DNA of 30,593 nt from CAYMAZ01 sp964428185 (GCA_964428185.1 CAYRXH010000024.1:1-30593); one strand, 5' to 3'; positions 15,323 through 24,337 are shown, counted from the first letter of the stretch. Notes: generated from the letters alone by a model not told the origin. A program made the numbers and translations.

Positions 15323-16540
15323 ATGAAAAGCACTTTGTTTTTTCTGATTATTTTATCAACTGTATTCAGTGTACATTCACAGACAGCAAACTCCTATTAT
15401 GATTCAGGCCTCGAAAAAATGAAGAACCTTCAATATGCAGAGGCAATCAAGGATTTCACTAAGTGTCTTGATATCAGTCCCTATTTTTATGAAGCTAATG
15501 TTGACAGGGGCAGATGTTATCATGCCCTTGGTAAACATAAGGAAGCAATGGATGATTTCAATGCAGGACTTGAAAAAAGGAAAGACTATCCACAGGGGTT
15601 CTACTACAGAGGCAAATTATACATGGATCAGAAGAAATATAAGGAGGCCATTGTAGATTTTTCAAAAGTTATTGAATTGAGACAGTATTTCTATGATGCT
15701 TATGTGGATCGGGCTTTCTGTTATCTGGAAACCTCACAGCCACTGTTGGCACTAAAAGATATGGACAAGGCCATCGGCATTGAAAAAAAGGATGCCGAAC
15801 TGGTGATGAAACGAGGCATGATTTGGGCAACGATGGACTCCTCAAAGTTCGCTTTTGTTGATTTTTCAGCTGCCATTGAAATGGATCCCGACTATGGAGA
15901 AGCCTATTATCAACGGGGAGTTATTCTTGAAAAGACAAAGCGCTGGCAGGTTGCATCCGAAGACTATTCCAATGCCATTAAATATGGATTTAATCCTCGT
16001 GATGTTTATGAACGAAGAGCCCGAATGTTTGAAAACATGAAACAATGGAGTGATGCAAAGGCTGATTATGACCATTTGATCAATGTCATGGGGCTGAAAG
16101 AATCAGGCTTATACAATGCACGTGGTATTTGTCTGATGGAAATGGGCGACTACGCTTCAGCGGTAAAAGATTTCAACTCTGTACTTTCACGCGACAGGGA
16201 AAATGAAGATGCTATTATCCTGAGGGCTAACTGTAATATTGTCATGGGAAAAGGCAACACAGCTCTCAATGATTTTAATAGGGTTCTCAATATGAATCCG
16301 AAAAATGCTCTGGCTTTGCAATCAAGAGGAATCTTATATTTTGAACAGAAAAAATATGATCTTGCCCTTGAGGATCTGAATAAAGCCATAAAGATCAACC
16401 CTACTGCCACTGCGTATTTTTACAGGGGTGCCATTAAAGACATAAAAAATGATTCCAAAGGAGCTTGTGCCGACCTGAGTACTGCTGCAGAAATGGGTCA
16501 TGAAGAAGCACAGAAACTGAAAGATAAAATCTGCAGATAA
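15323..16540 (+). CDS. Secreted tetratricopeptide-repeat protein
   Basis: 405 residues from the ATG at 15323, which gives a signal peptide (MKSTLFFLIILSTVFSVHSQ); the open frame upstream of it has no signal and runs into the palindrome region. The whole mature protein is about eleven TPR units, each with the W/Y-G-A-Y-A-P pattern, for example YYDSGLEKMKNLQYAEAIKD, RGRCYHALGKHKEAMDDF, RGVILEKTKRWQVASEDY and RGILYFEQKKYDLALEDL; the last, GACADLSTAAEMGHEEAQKL, is Sel1-like. TPR arrays bind protein partners; in the periplasm they often act in envelope assembly or secretion. There is no other domain. A weak box (AATATTTG) lies about 40 bp upstream. It is followed by a separately promoted secreted protein gene. 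Confidence 0.9.
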   Translation: MKSTLFFLIILSTVFSVHSQTANSYYDSGLEKMKNLQYAEAIKDFTKCLDISPYFYEANVDRGRCYHALGKHKEAMDDFNAGLEKRKDYPQGFYYRGKLYMDQKKYKEAIVDFSKVIELRQYFYDAYVDRAFCYLETSQPLLALKDMDKAIGIEKKDAELVMKRGMIWATMDSSKFAFVDFSAAIEMDPDYGEAYYQRGVILEKTKRWQVASEDYSNAIKYGFNPRDVYERRARMFENMKQWSDAKADYDHLINVMGLKESGLYNARGICLMEMGDYASAVKDFNSVLSRDRENEDAIILRANCNIVMGKGNTALNDFNRVLNMNPKNALALQSRGILYFEQKKYDLALEDLNKAIKINPTATAYFYRGAIKDIKNDSKGACADLSTAAEMGHEEAQKLKDKICR

Positions 16541-16570
16541 TTAATCTCTCTTTCCTAATAGTTTTTCATA

Positions 16571-16578
16571 TAAATTTG
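16571..16578 (+). promoter_or_regulatory. -7 box of the 16591 gene
   Basis: TAAATTTG, 12 bp before the ATG at 16591. It decides the start: a TTG at 16576 in the same frame lies inside the box. Confidence 0.6.
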
Positions 16579-16590
16579 AAAAAAATTGTC

Positions 16591-17202
16591 ATGAAAAAAT
16601 ATGCCATAATATTCATATTTCTCACTTCCGCATGCTTTGCACAAATTGACATCCGGATCACCGAAGTACCCTATGTTGCACCAGCCCCCATACTCACCCG
16701 TCTGAGCTTTGAAATGGGCGGCAAGCAACCATGTGAAGTGGACTCAGTAAGCACTGTGAGGAATGCAAGGTCCCAGTTCGGAATCAGCTTTGGAAGTATT
16801 TCAACCAAAGACAGCGATATTCAGGCTGAAATGAGAATAGCCTACCGTCTGACCGATCTCTCCAATCTGAAAATTTCCGGAATTTCTAAACATCAGGATT
16901 TCAATATCCTTCTGGGTGGCAGATATTTTCCAAGATATCCTACCTTTGGCCTGAGCAATAAAACACCCGTCAGAATTACTCTTGCTGCTCTGGGGGGGCT
17001 GAATATGCGGGGACAGGGGTTTGCAGACCAAATGGCCATTGATGTTATTCTTAATGCAGGGTTTGTCATCTCCCAGAATGACAATCCATCAGGTATTATG
17101 CTTGAGTTCCAGTACCGCCCTCTGGGAAGCAATGCCTTTGGTATTCCGCTCCTCCTTCCCTCCTATATATTTGCACTCAGTTGGCTGTTTGGTCCCAATT
17201 AA
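16591..17202 (+). CDS. Secreted protein, probably beta-barrel-like
   Basis: 203 residues from the ATG at 16591, with the signal peptide MKKYAIIFIFLTSACFAQ. The mature part contains amphipathic strands with Gly and aromatic residues: RSQFGISFGSIST, IQAEMRIAYRLTDLS, FNILLGGRYFPRYP, RITLAALGGLNMRG, AIDVILNAGFVIS, GIMLEFQYRPLG and a final IFALSWLFGPN, consistent with an eight-strand outer-membrane barrel. No family recognised. The methyltransferase gene begins 10 bp after the stop with no box of its own, so the two are probably cotranscribed, although their roles look unrelated. Confidence 0.75.
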   Translation: MKKYAIIFIFLTSACFAQIDIRITEVPYVAPAPILTRLSFEMGGKQPCEVDSVSTVRNARSQFGISFGSISTKDSDIQAEMRIAYRLTDLSNLKISGISKHQDFNILLGGRYFPRYPTFGLSNKTPVRITLAALGGLNMRGQGFADQMAIDVILNAGFVISQNDNPSGIMLEFQYRPLGSNAFGIPLLLPSYIFALSWLFGPN

Positions 17203-17212
17203 GAAAGTCACC

Positions 17213-18403
17213 ATGAACTATGATGTTTCTGAACTATCTGTTTTTTTGAACAACCTCAATCAGGCAATTAAAAACGATATTTTTGTCAGACTGACTCTTT
17301 CTGAACCCCTGGATCAGCAGAACGACATGAGGAAGATTATTGTCAGACTTATCTTTGTCAGAAACGATCTGAATCTTGGCTTCACATTCAGACAATCAAA
17401 AAAAGATATTACCAAGAATTTTTCAGTCCGGGAAGGAATCACTCACATAAGAAATTATGCTGAAGATCAGTTCAGAGTTCTCCGCTTGTTTACAACTGAA
17501 AACGACTATCATCTTGAAAGGAATAAAAAATCATTCAGTTTGAAGATTCTGCCGCCTCAGTTTATCTCAGTCCCTGATCGAAGTCATGACAAACAAAAAA
17601 ACCGACCATTGGATCCATTGAAAAAAGAATTTTTATATTTTCTGGGTATCACAGACTCTCAGGGAAAAGTTCTTGCCAAATCTCAGGATAAATTCAAGCA
17701 GATCAACCATTTCATTTCTCTGTTAACGCCACGGCTCGGTATATTCAAAGAGCTAAATGCCATTACCGTAGCCGATATGGGCTCAGGCAAAGGGTATCTT
17801 ACTTTTGCATTATATGACTATCTCTCTTCAGTTTTAAAACTTGATGTGGAAATGACTGGTGTGGAAATGAGGAAAGAAATGGTAGAATTCTGTAACGATG
17901 CTGCAAAACAATGCCGGTTCAGCAGATTAGGGTTTGTGCAGAATACTATTGAGGAATATCCAGTGCATTCGCTTGATCTCCTTGTTGCGCTCCATGCCTG
18001 CGACACAGCTACAGATGAAGCCATTGCTAAGGGCATAAGAGCTGGAGCAAAAATCATAGTAGTGGCTCCTTGCTGTCATCATCAGATACGAAAAGACATG
18101 GAGAAATCAAAAGGTTCACATCCTCTGAAAAGCATCACTCAATATGGAATATTCCTTGAAAGACAGTCCGAAATGATTACAGATACTATCCGTGCACATA
18201 TTCTTGAATATTTCGGCTATAAAGTGAATATCAACGAATTCATTTCAGATGCTCATACCCACAAAAATATTTTAATCATTGGAGAATATTCAGGAATAAG
18301 TGAGAAAAAGAAAATGAAAGCCCTTGAAAATATTAAGCATCTGAAAAAAACCTTCGGGATAATGATTCATGCCCTTGAAAAGAAATTGGAGCTTAACTTT
18401 TAA
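17213..18403 (+). CDS. SAM-dependent methyltransferase, METTL25/Methyltransf_32-like
   Basis: 396 residues from the ATG at 17213; the open frame extends 64 codons upstream but that part overlaps the preceding gene and is not protein-like. The N-terminal 180 residues are strand and helix mix without recognised motif. The Rossmann domain starts at VADMGSGKGYLTFALY (about 186-201), with acidic TGVEM as the second motif. Then come LHACDTATDEA (about 260-270) and VAPCCHHQ (about 284-291). The combination H-A-C-D-x-A-T-D and A-P-C-C-H-H is characteristic of the Methyltransf_32 group related to eukaryotic METTL25/RRNAD1, where the Cys/His residues probably serve binding or catalysis. The substrate is not known; rRNA or protein are candidates. 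It ends at the edge of a decayed region. Confidence 0.85.
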   Translation: MNYDVSELSVFLNNLNQAIKNDIFVRLTLSEPLDQQNDMRKIIVRLIFVRNDLNLGFTFRQSKKDITKNFSVREGITHIRNYAEDQFRVLRLFTTENDYHLERNKKSFSLKILPPQFISVPDRSHDKQKNRPLDPLKKEFLYFLGITDSQGKVLAKSQDKFKQINHFISLLTPRLGIFKELNAITVADMGSGKGYLTFALYDYLSSVLKLDVEMTGVEMRKEMVEFCNDAAKQCRFSRLGFVQNTIEEYPVHSLDLLVALHACDTATDEAIAKGIRAGAKIIVVAPCCHHQIRKDMEKSKGSHPLKSITQYGIFLERQSEMITDTIRAHILEYFGYKVNINEFISDAHTHKNILIIGEYSGISEKKKMKALENIKHLKKTFGIMIHALEKKLELNF

Positions 18404-18427
18404 CATTTAATATTAAGAAATTATCTA

Positions 18428-18435
18428 TATTTTTG
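18428..18435 (+). promoter_or_regulatory. -7 box of the remnant gene at 18455
   Basis: TATTTTTG, 19 bp before the ATG of a broken secreted-protein gene. Confidence 0.4.
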
Positions 18436-18454
18436 TGAATGCCCCCCTTTTGTT

Positions 18455-18828
18455 ATGAAGTCCCTGTTTGTTTTTTCTGCTCTGATCAGTTTGATTGTAT
18501 CATCATACGTACAGCAGGATTCAATTATTGATTACATCGACGGAAAAAAATATGAAATTGTGTAGATTGGCACTAATTAGTGGAAGGCTGAAAGCATGTT
18601 ATACCATTCTGATTCTGATTCCCGTTTGGTTGCTATTATGACTTATCAATTTACTGTGATGTCTTTAGTTGTTTGTAAACTCTGGAAATTGCAAAAGGTG
18701 CATTTCCATCGGGCTGGCACTTTTATTCTCTTGTCGAATGGAACCAGAGCATAGATTATCATGGCAGTATAAACCCAAATCCATCATTGGAATTATTTGA
18801 TAGTTATTTCTTTGTCGGTAGAATCTAA
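18455..18828 (+). pseudogene. Remnant of a short secreted protein gene
   Basis: The ATG at 18455 starts a good signal peptide (MKSLFVFSALISLIVSS) and a short mature part (QQDSIIDYIDGKKYEIV) before a TAG at 18563-18565. A second stop follows in the same frame (IGTN-stop). Protein-like text then reappears in another frame from about 18679: EIAKGAFPSGWHFYSLVEWN then QSIDYHGSINPNPSLELF and a final TAA at 18826-18828. Two stops and at least one frameshift therefore separate the two ends of one former gene, about 120 codons long. The promoter box is intact. No family was recognised. The reconstruction of the middle part is uncertain. Confidence 0.5.
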
Positions 18829-18908
18829 ATCTATTGCTTTCATAACTAGTAAGAAAATCTTACAGCAAAAAAACAAAATTTTTTAATAGATATATAGCAT
18901 CAAAACCA

Positions 18909-18997
18909 TTGACACTCTAAATGTTACAAAATTTATTTTCTAATGACGGTCATTAGAAATAATGAGTCTAATGACGGATTTGGGATAAAAGTGTCAA
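18909..18997. repeat. Nested inverted repeats in the decayed region
   Basis: The outer pair is TTGACACT (18909-18916) and AGTGTCAA (18990-18997). Between them lies a perfect 10-bp-arm palindrome around one G (TTCTAATGAC 18938-18947, GTCATTAGAA 18949-18958), and a third copy of CTAATGACGG at 18968-18977. This could be an operator cluster or the remains of a small mobile element. Confidence 0.6.
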
Positions 18998-19085
18998 CTT
19001 GTAAAATGAAAATCTCTGTTTTAGAAATTGCCTTCTGAAATCAAATGTGGAGAAATCAGGATTTAATGCACTTTCCAACGGATAA

Positions 19086-19334
19086 ATGATTGAAGAAGGT
19101 CGTTTTGAACTGAAAGGTAGCAATGCATACTGGTTGTTGTCAAGTCAGTATAATGATACTGCCAACTTGGTATTTAGGCTTGATTGCGAGTTTCCTGGCA
19201 TTTTAAAATTCGATTATCACAAAGATTCATGCTTTGATGTATGTGTGTCAAAGATTAAGCAATCTAATTCGGACAAAGCCTTTTATCCGGAAAAAATATT
19301 TATGCTTGTTCTATATTCAGTCTTGGAATCATAG
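19086..19334 (+). CDS. Doubtful 82-residue hypothetical protein
   Basis: An open frame directly after an in-frame TAA. The sequence is protein-like (FELKGSNAYWLLSSQYNDTA, FPGILKFDYHKDSCFDVCVS) with no signal peptide, no membrane segment and no recognised domain. No -7 box is seen upstream. Given the decayed surroundings it may be the surviving piece of a larger gene, or a non-functional frame. Confidence 0.3.
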   Translation: MIEEGRFELKGSNAYWLLSSQYNDTANLVFRLDCEFPGILKFDYHKDSCFDVCVSKIKQSNSDKAFYPEKIFMLVLYSVLES

Positions 19335-19413
19335 TTTTTATTCCCGCATAACTTCCATTTAAACAACAAGCCTAAAGCCATTGAGATTATCCATATAAAA
19401 TTCAACATTTGGT

Positions 19414-19421
19414 TATCTTTG
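19414..19421 (+). promoter_or_regulatory. -7 box of xerD
   Basis: TATCTTTG, ending 4 bp before the ATG at 19426. The predicted mRNA is leaderless or has a leader of about 1 nt. Confidence 0.6.
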
Positions 19422-19425
19422 CACC

Positions 19426-20334
19426 ATGTCAGCTGAATCATATATTCAATCATTTAAAATCTGGCTTCAACTTGAAAGGGGGCTCTCGGCAAACAGTATT
19501 GAAGCATATCTGAGAGATATCCTTCTCCTTGACCGCTATCTGCGGGAGTATGAAAATTCAATATCCCTATTACATGCAAATTACAATATTCTGGGAAGGT
19601 TTACTGAATGGGTCAGCCAGTCAGGTCTGTCACCGAGAACACAAGCACGGGTAATATCCGGACTCAGGTCATTTTATGGATTTCTCTGCTTGGAGAAAAT
19701 TATGGATGAAAATCCTACTGAACTACTTGAAACACCAAAATTACCATCAAAACTCCCTGATACATTAAGTTTCGAAGAAATAGAACGCATGATTGCATCC
19801 TTTGATCGAAGCAGTTATGAAGGAGAAAGGAATGTCGCAATTATTGAAGTGATGTATGGTTCGGGACTTCGTGTTTCAGAAACAGTGAACCTGAAAATTT
19901 CAGATATCTTTTTTGCTGAAGAATTTCTGAGAGTCATAGGAAAGGGGAATAAAGAAAGGTTGGTTCCGGCCAGCAGAATATCACTTGATAGGATTCAACA
20001 CTATATCAAAAATGTGCGGGTGCATCTTGATATTAAATTCGGAAATGAAGACTATGTCTTTCTGAACAGACGTGGATCAAAACTCACACGTAACATGATG
20101 TTTCTGATTGTGAGACAGGGAGCATCCAATGCCGGAATTCGCAAAGCAATTAGTCCTCACACACTGAGGCATTCCTTTGCAACTCATTTGATTGAAGGCG
20201 GGGCTGATCTACGGGCCATTCAGGAAATGTTGGGGCATGCTTCCATTACAACCACTGAAATTTACGTACATATGAGTAACGAATATCTCAGACAAAATCT
20301 CGAGTCATATCATCCCAGGTATCTTAACCATTAA
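19426..20334 (+). CDS. xerD: Tyrosine recombinase XerD
   Basis: 302 residues, the usual XerC/XerD length. The N-terminal SAM-like core-binding domain (1-105) is followed by the catalytic domain with the full set of residues: Arg149 (GSGLRVSE), Lys173 (GKGNKER), His245 and Arg248 (HTLRH), His271 (GHASI) and the nucleophile Tyr280 (TEIYVH). It resolves chromosome dimers at dif under control of FtsK, also present in this window. It is called XerD rather than XerC because single Bacteroidota recombinases of this type are usually annotated so; the two cannot be told apart with certainty here. No integration signs or attachment sites are seen beside it, so it is a housekeeping gene. The adjacent purH has its own promoter. 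Confidence 0.92.
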   Translation: MSAESYIQSFKIWLQLERGLSANSIEAYLRDILLLDRYLREYENSISLLHANYNILGRFTEWVSQSGLSPRTQARVISGLRSFYGFLCLEKIMDENPTELLETPKLPSKLPDTLSFEEIERMIASFDRSSYEGERNVAIIEVMYGSGLRVSETVNLKISDIFFAEEFLRVIGKGNKERLVPASRISLDRIQHYIKNVRVHLDIKFGNEDYVFLNRRGSKLTRNMMFLIVRQGASNAGIRKAISPHTLRHSFATHLIEGGADLRAIQEMLGHASITTTEIYVHMSNEYLRQNLESYHPRYLNH

Positions 20335-20366
20335 TTAATATGAAAACAAGTTGTTTTTTCTTTTCA

Positions 20367-20398
20367 TTTGCTTTTCTTCTTTATTCTTAATATTTTTG
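20367..20398 (+). promoter_or_regulatory. Promoter of purH-mreBCD
   Basis: TTTG (20367-20370), 20 bp, TATTTTTG (20391-20398): the classical Bacteroidota -33/-7 spacing. The leader is about 21 nt. Confidence 0.7.
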
Positions 20399-20422
20399 CA
20401 GGCTTTTAATAACCATTGCTGA

Positions 20423-21946
20423 ATGATTCCTCGCACTATAAAAACTGCCTTAATATCAGTCTTTTACAAGGACGGACTTGATACGATTGTTACTAAACTT
20501 CATTCTCTTGGTGTTGAAATAATATCAACAGGTGGCACTGCAGCTTTTATTGAATCACTTGGAATACCTGTTACAACAGTAGAATCACTAACTGGTTACC
20601 CTGATCTTTTTGGTGGACGGGTTAAAACCCTCCACCCCACCCTGATGGGAGGTATATTATTCAGAAGAGATAACAATGAAGACCAACTTCAGGCTTCAGT
20701 CCATAAGATTCCTTCCATCGATCTGGTTATTGTTGATTTGTATCCCTTTGAAGAGACGCTGAAAAAAACTTCGGATGCAGATGAAATTATTGAAAAGATT
20801 GATATCGGAGGAATAAGTCTGATCAGATCTGCGGCCAAAAATTATCAGGATGTAATGATTGTAGCTTCCAGAAAGTATTACAATGAATTTTTTTCAATTC
20901 TGAATGAAGCGGGAGGAACTACCAGCTATGAGCAACGGAAACTTTTTGCAAGCTATGCTTTTCAGGTTAGTTCAGGATATGATTCGTGTATTTTCAGATA
21001 TTTCAATGAAACAGCCGGCATCAATGCTATCAGACAGAATTTTGATGATCATACTGTTCTCAGATATGGTGAAAATCCACATCAGAAGGGAATCTACTTT
21101 GGAGATATCAGTGAGTTGTTTATACAGCACCATGGCAAGGAAATTTCCTATAATAATCTTCAGGACATGGAATCAGCCTGGGAGCTTGTTTCAGAGTTTT
21201 CTGATCCGGCTTTTGTCATAGTTAAACATGGGAATGCCTGTGGTGTTGCAGTCCGTGAAACAATTGCTGATGCCTGGAGTACAGCACTATCATGTGATCC
21301 TCTTTCTGCATTCGGAGGCGTTCTGGCTGCAAATCGTAATATTGACGGCGAAACAGCCCTCAGAATGAATGAAATATTCTTTGAGCTTATCATGGCTCCG
21401 GGATTTACAGAAGAAGCCTTAAACATATTGAAATGTAAAAAGAACAAAATCATTCTTGAGATGATTTCCCTGAAAATGCCTTCTGCTTTGATAAAAAGTT
21501 GCTTCAATGGAATACTCATGCAGGACAGGGACAATCAGAAGATCACCCCTGAACAGTGGAAAGTGGTCACCAAAAGGCGGGTTCCTTCTGAATTGTTTTC
21601 CACACTGGTGTTTGCCAATCAGATTGTTCGGCATACAAAATCAAATGCAATTGTGTTGGCAGGCAACCGGATGTTGTATGGTAGCGGAATGGGTCAAACA
21701 TCACGGGTTGATGCTGTGCGGCTTGCCATTGCCAAATCAAAAGCCTTTGAGCACCCCTTGAATGGAGCAGTCATGGCTTCTGATGCATTTTTCCCATTTT
21801 CTGATGGAATTGCAGAAGCAATCAAAGAAGGGATTGAATATATTATCCAGCCCGGAGGTTCAATTCGCGACAATGAAGTTATTCAGTTCTGCGATGATAA
21901 CAATATTGCAATGATTTTTACCGGCATCCGACACTTTAAGCATTAA
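20423..21946 (+). CDS. purH: Bifunctional AICAR formyltransferase/IMP cyclohydrolase PurH
   Basis: 507 residues, full length. The N-terminal MGS-like cyclohydrolase domain carries KTALISVFYKDGLD, the STGGTA phosphate loop, GRVKTLHP and DLVIVDLYPF followed by IDIGG. The C-terminal transformylase domain (from about 195) has LRYGENPHQKG, the catalytic KHGNACGVA (Lys-His; the usual text is KHxNPCG, here Ala replaces Pro), DPLSAFGGV, and the final SDAFFPFSDGI and IQPGGSIRDNEVI. The enzyme performs the last two steps of IMP synthesis in the cytosol. It is the first gene of a purH-mreB-mreC-mreD run: mreB starts 12 bp after it, an arrangement found widely in Bacteroidota. Confidence 0.97.
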   Translation: MIPRTIKTALISVFYKDGLDTIVTKLHSLGVEIISTGGTAAFIESLGIPVTTVESLTGYPDLFGGRVKTLHPTLMGGILFRRDNNEDQLQASVHKIPSIDLVIVDLYPFEETLKKTSDADEIIEKIDIGGISLIRSAAKNYQDVMIVASRKYYNEFFSILNEAGGTTSYEQRKLFASYAFQVSSGYDSCIFRYFNETAGINAIRQNFDDHTVLRYGENPHQKGIYFGDISELFIQHHGKEISYNNLQDMESAWELVSEFSDPAFVIVKHGNACGVAVRETIADAWSTALSCDPLSAFGGVLAANRNIDGETALRMNEIFFELIMAPGFTEEALNILKCKKNKIILEMISLKMPSALIKSCFNGILMQDRDNQKITPEQWKVVTKRRVPSELFSTLVFANQIVRHTKSNAIVLAGNRMLYGSGMGQTSRVDAVRLAIAKSKAFEHPLNGAVMASDAFFPFSDGIAEAIKEGIEYIIQPGGSIRDNEVIQFCDDNNIAMIFTGIRHFKH

Positions 21947-21958
21947 AATACAAACGAT

Positions 21959-22981
21959 ATGGGTTTATTTTCATTTTTTACAAAAGAAATCGCAATTGAC
22001 CTGGGAACGGCCAATACGATTATCATCCACAACGATAAGGTGGTCGTTGACGAACCTTCAATAGTGGCCATTGAGCGGTCAACGGGGAAAATCATGGCTG
22101 TTGGGCGCAGAGCTATGATGATGCACGGAAAAACCCACGAAAATATTAAAACAATCAGACCATTACGGGATGGTGTCATCGCCGATTTTCAGTCTGCTGA
22201 ATTCATGATTAGAGAACTGATTAAAATGACAACCCAAAAAAAACCACTTTTCCCTCCTGCTCTTAAAATGGTAATTAGTATCCCAAGCGGGATTACTGAG
22301 GTTGAAGAAAGAGCCGTCAGAGACTCTGCTGAACAGGCAGGAGCTAAGGATGTCCGCCTCATTCATGAACCAATGGCAGCAGCTATCGGTATCGGAATCG
22401 ATGTGCTTGAACCAACCGGAAATATGGTGGTCGATATCGGTGGTGGAACAAGCGAAATTGCAGTCATTGCTCTGGGAGGCATTGTTGCCAATAAATCCAT
22501 TCGTATTGCAGGTGATGACTTCAACAACGACATTGAAGAATACATGAGAAAAGCTCATAATATTCATATCGGTGAAGTCACTTCTGAAAAAGTAAAGATT
22601 GAAGTCGGATCAGCACTCTCAGAAATTGATAATCCTCCACCCGACTATCCGGTGCACGGAAGAGACATGCTCACCGGTATTCCTAAAGAAATTCTTGTGA
22701 GTTATTCAGAAATAGCACATGCACTTGATAAATCAATTTCCAAAATTGAAGCAGCTATTGTCAACACACTTGAAATTACTCTTCCTGAACTCTCTGCAGA
22801 TATTTATAACACCGGAATTTATCTGGCTGGTGGAGGTTCACTGCTCAGAGGACTTGCAAAAAGAATTCATCAGAAGACCAAACTGAAAGTTCATGTAGCT
22901 GAAGATCCCCTTCGCGCGGTTGCGAGAGGAACTGCCATTGCACTGAAAAACTTTGACAAATTTCCTTTCCTTATCAAATAG
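21959..22981 (+). CDS. mreB: Rod-shape-determining actin homologue MreB
   Basis: 340 residues, full length. It starts MGLFSFFTKEIAIDLGTANT, with the phosphate-1 motif DLGTAN, the MreB-specific VVVDEPSIVAIE, GVIADF, phosphate-2 DIGGGTSEIAV, and the adenosine motif LAGGGSLLRG. MreB polymerises under the inner membrane and guides the elongation peptidoglycan machinery together with MreC and MreD, encoded immediately downstream (14 bp to mreC). The cell is therefore expected to be rod-shaped or elongated. Confidence 0.98.
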   Translation: MGLFSFFTKEIAIDLGTANTIIIHNDKVVVDEPSIVAIERSTGKIMAVGRRAMMMHGKTHENIKTIRPLRDGVIADFQSAEFMIRELIKMTTQKKPLFPPALKMVISIPSGITEVEERAVRDSAEQAGAKDVRLIHEPMAAAIGIGIDVLEPTGNMVVDIGGGTSEIAVIALGGIVANKSIRIAGDDFNNDIEEYMRKAHNIHIGEVTSEKVKIEVGSALSEIDNPPPDYPVHGRDMLTGIPKEILVSYSEIAHALDKSISKIEAAIVNTLEITLPELSADIYNTGIYLAGGGSLLRGLAKRIHQKTKLKVHVAEDPLRAVARGTAIALKNFDKFPFLIK

Positions 22982-22995
22982 TGAAATTCTGAACC

Positions 22996-23826
22996 ATGCA
23001 GAATATTTTGAATTTCATCATCAGAAATAATTTTGTATTGCTTTTCCTGCTGCTGGAATTCTTATCTTTTTCTTTGATTGTACGTACAAACTTTTATCAG
23101 AAATCCGTCGTTTTCAATTCTTCAAACACAGTGGCTGGTTTTTTTCTAAATTCAATTACCTCTGTCAATGATTATTTTTATCTCAAAGAAATAAACCGGC
23201 AACTGGTTCAGGAAAACGCCTATCTGAAATCAATGCACAAGTCAAGCTTTGTCTTCGATTCAAGAGACAGATTTGTTCACAAAGACATAGTTTATAACAG
23301 ACGTTATACATATCTTCCTGCTGTTGTCATCAATAATTCAATTGGCAGAGTCAATAATTATCTGACACTGAATGTTGGATCAAACCATGGCGTAAAATCG
23401 GGAATGGGAGTTGTTTCACCCCTTGGAGTTGTCGGTATTGTTAAACAGGTTTCTACAAATTACTCATCCGTTTACTCTGTTCTTCATTCAGATACTAAAA
23501 TTTCAGCTAAAACAGGAACCGAAGAAATCATCGGAACAGTCATATGGTCTGGAAAAAATTATCGAAAAGCTGAACTGAAAGATATTGCAAGACATCACAC
23601 CATTGAGATCGGAGACAGCGTATTTACCAGCAATTTTTCCAGAATCTTTCCCTCTGGAATTCTTATCGGAACTATAAGTCTATTCAATATTAACAAGGGG
23701 TACGACTTTTATGAAATTGAAATTGATCTCGCTGTTGATTTCAGTCGCATTTCAGAAGTCTACGTGATTATTCAGCATATCTCTGAAGAGCAATTAATAC
23801 TGGAAGAAGAAACCCAGAATGAATAA
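22996..23826 (+). CDS. mreC: Rod-shape-determining protein MreC
   Basis: 276 residues. One N-terminal membrane segment (about 10-28) is followed by a coiled-coil stretch (LKEINRQLVQENAYLKSMH, about 60-80) and the periplasmic beta domains, with the family text NYLTLNVGSNHGVKSGMGVV, GVVGIV, YSSVYSVLHSD, and GDSVFTSNFSRIFPSGILIG. MreC is the periplasmic scaffold linking MreB filaments to penicillin-binding proteins. Its last 8 bp overlap the start of mreD, which indicates translational coupling. Confidence 0.96.
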   Translation: MQNILNFIIRNNFVLLFLLLEFLSFSLIVRTNFYQKSVVFNSSNTVAGFFLNSITSVNDYFYLKEINRQLVQENAYLKSMHKSSFVFDSRDRFVHKDIVYNRRYTYLPAVVINNSIGRVNNYLTLNVGSNHGVKSGMGVVSPLGVVGIVKQVSTNYSSVYSVLHSDTKISAKTGTEEIIGTVIWSGKNYRKAELKDIARHHTIEIGDSVFTSNFSRIFPSGILIGTISLFNINKGYDFYEIEIDLAVDFSRISEVYVIIQHISEEQLILEEETQNE

Positions 23827-24337
23827 TATTTTAAAATATTCGCTTGTACTTTTTTTGTTGCTTCTCGTTCAGACAACACTTTTCAATCATATTATCATCG
23901 GACATGGAATTATCATTTTTGTTTATGTTCTTATTATTCTTATTCTCCCACTGAAGACACCCGGCTGGGCGCTCCTGTTGATTAGCTTTCTTACAGGTTT
24001 GGCTATGGACTCAATTTTCAACTCAGGAGGAATACATGCCTTCTCAACAGTCCTCACTGCTTTTGTCCGTCCTCTGTTTCTGAAAATTCTCACCAATCCC
24101 TATGATCTGGAACTTGCTTTCAGTCCAGGGATTCGTTCATTGGGTTTTCTTAACTTCTTGAAATACTCATCAATATTGATTTTCATCCATAACTTTTCAG
24201 TGGCTTTTCTTGAAGTATTCAACTTTTCAAACTTCTTTTTCAATCTTCTCATTGTGCTGATCAATTCAACGCTTACACTCCTTATTTGCCTGATGCTTGA
24301 AGCATTATTCAGAAAAGAAAAAACACGAAGTCTTTAA
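23819..24337 (+). CDS. mreD: Rod-shape-determining membrane protein MreD
   Basis: 172 residues, almost entirely hydrophobic with about five to six membrane segments; the motif TGLAMDSIFNSGGIHAFSTV corresponds to the conserved G-x-x-D-x-...-G-x-H region of MreD. It overlaps mreC by 8 bp. In many Bacteroidota mrdA (PBP2) and rodA follow; here a minus-strand tRNA gene follows instead, so the elongasome enzymes must be encoded elsewhere. Confidence 0.93.
   Translation: MNNILKYSLVLFLLLLVQTTLFNHIIIGHGIIIFVYVLIILILPLKTPGWALLLISFLTGLAMDSIFNSGGIHAFSTVLTAFVRPLFLKILTNPYDLELAFSPGIRSLGFLNFLKYSSILIFIHNFSVAFLEVFNFSNFFFNLLIVLINSTLTLLICLMLEALFRKEKTRSL

Noticed and set aside
17021..17212. 64-codon N-terminal extension of the methyltransferase
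   Set aside because: It lies inside the preceding secreted-protein gene in another frame; the ATG at 17213, 10 bp after that gene, begins protein-like sequence.
19426..20334. Phage- or island-type integrase
   Set aside because: Length, complete Xer catalytic set and housekeeping neighbours fit XerD; no attachment repeats or mobile genes are nearby.
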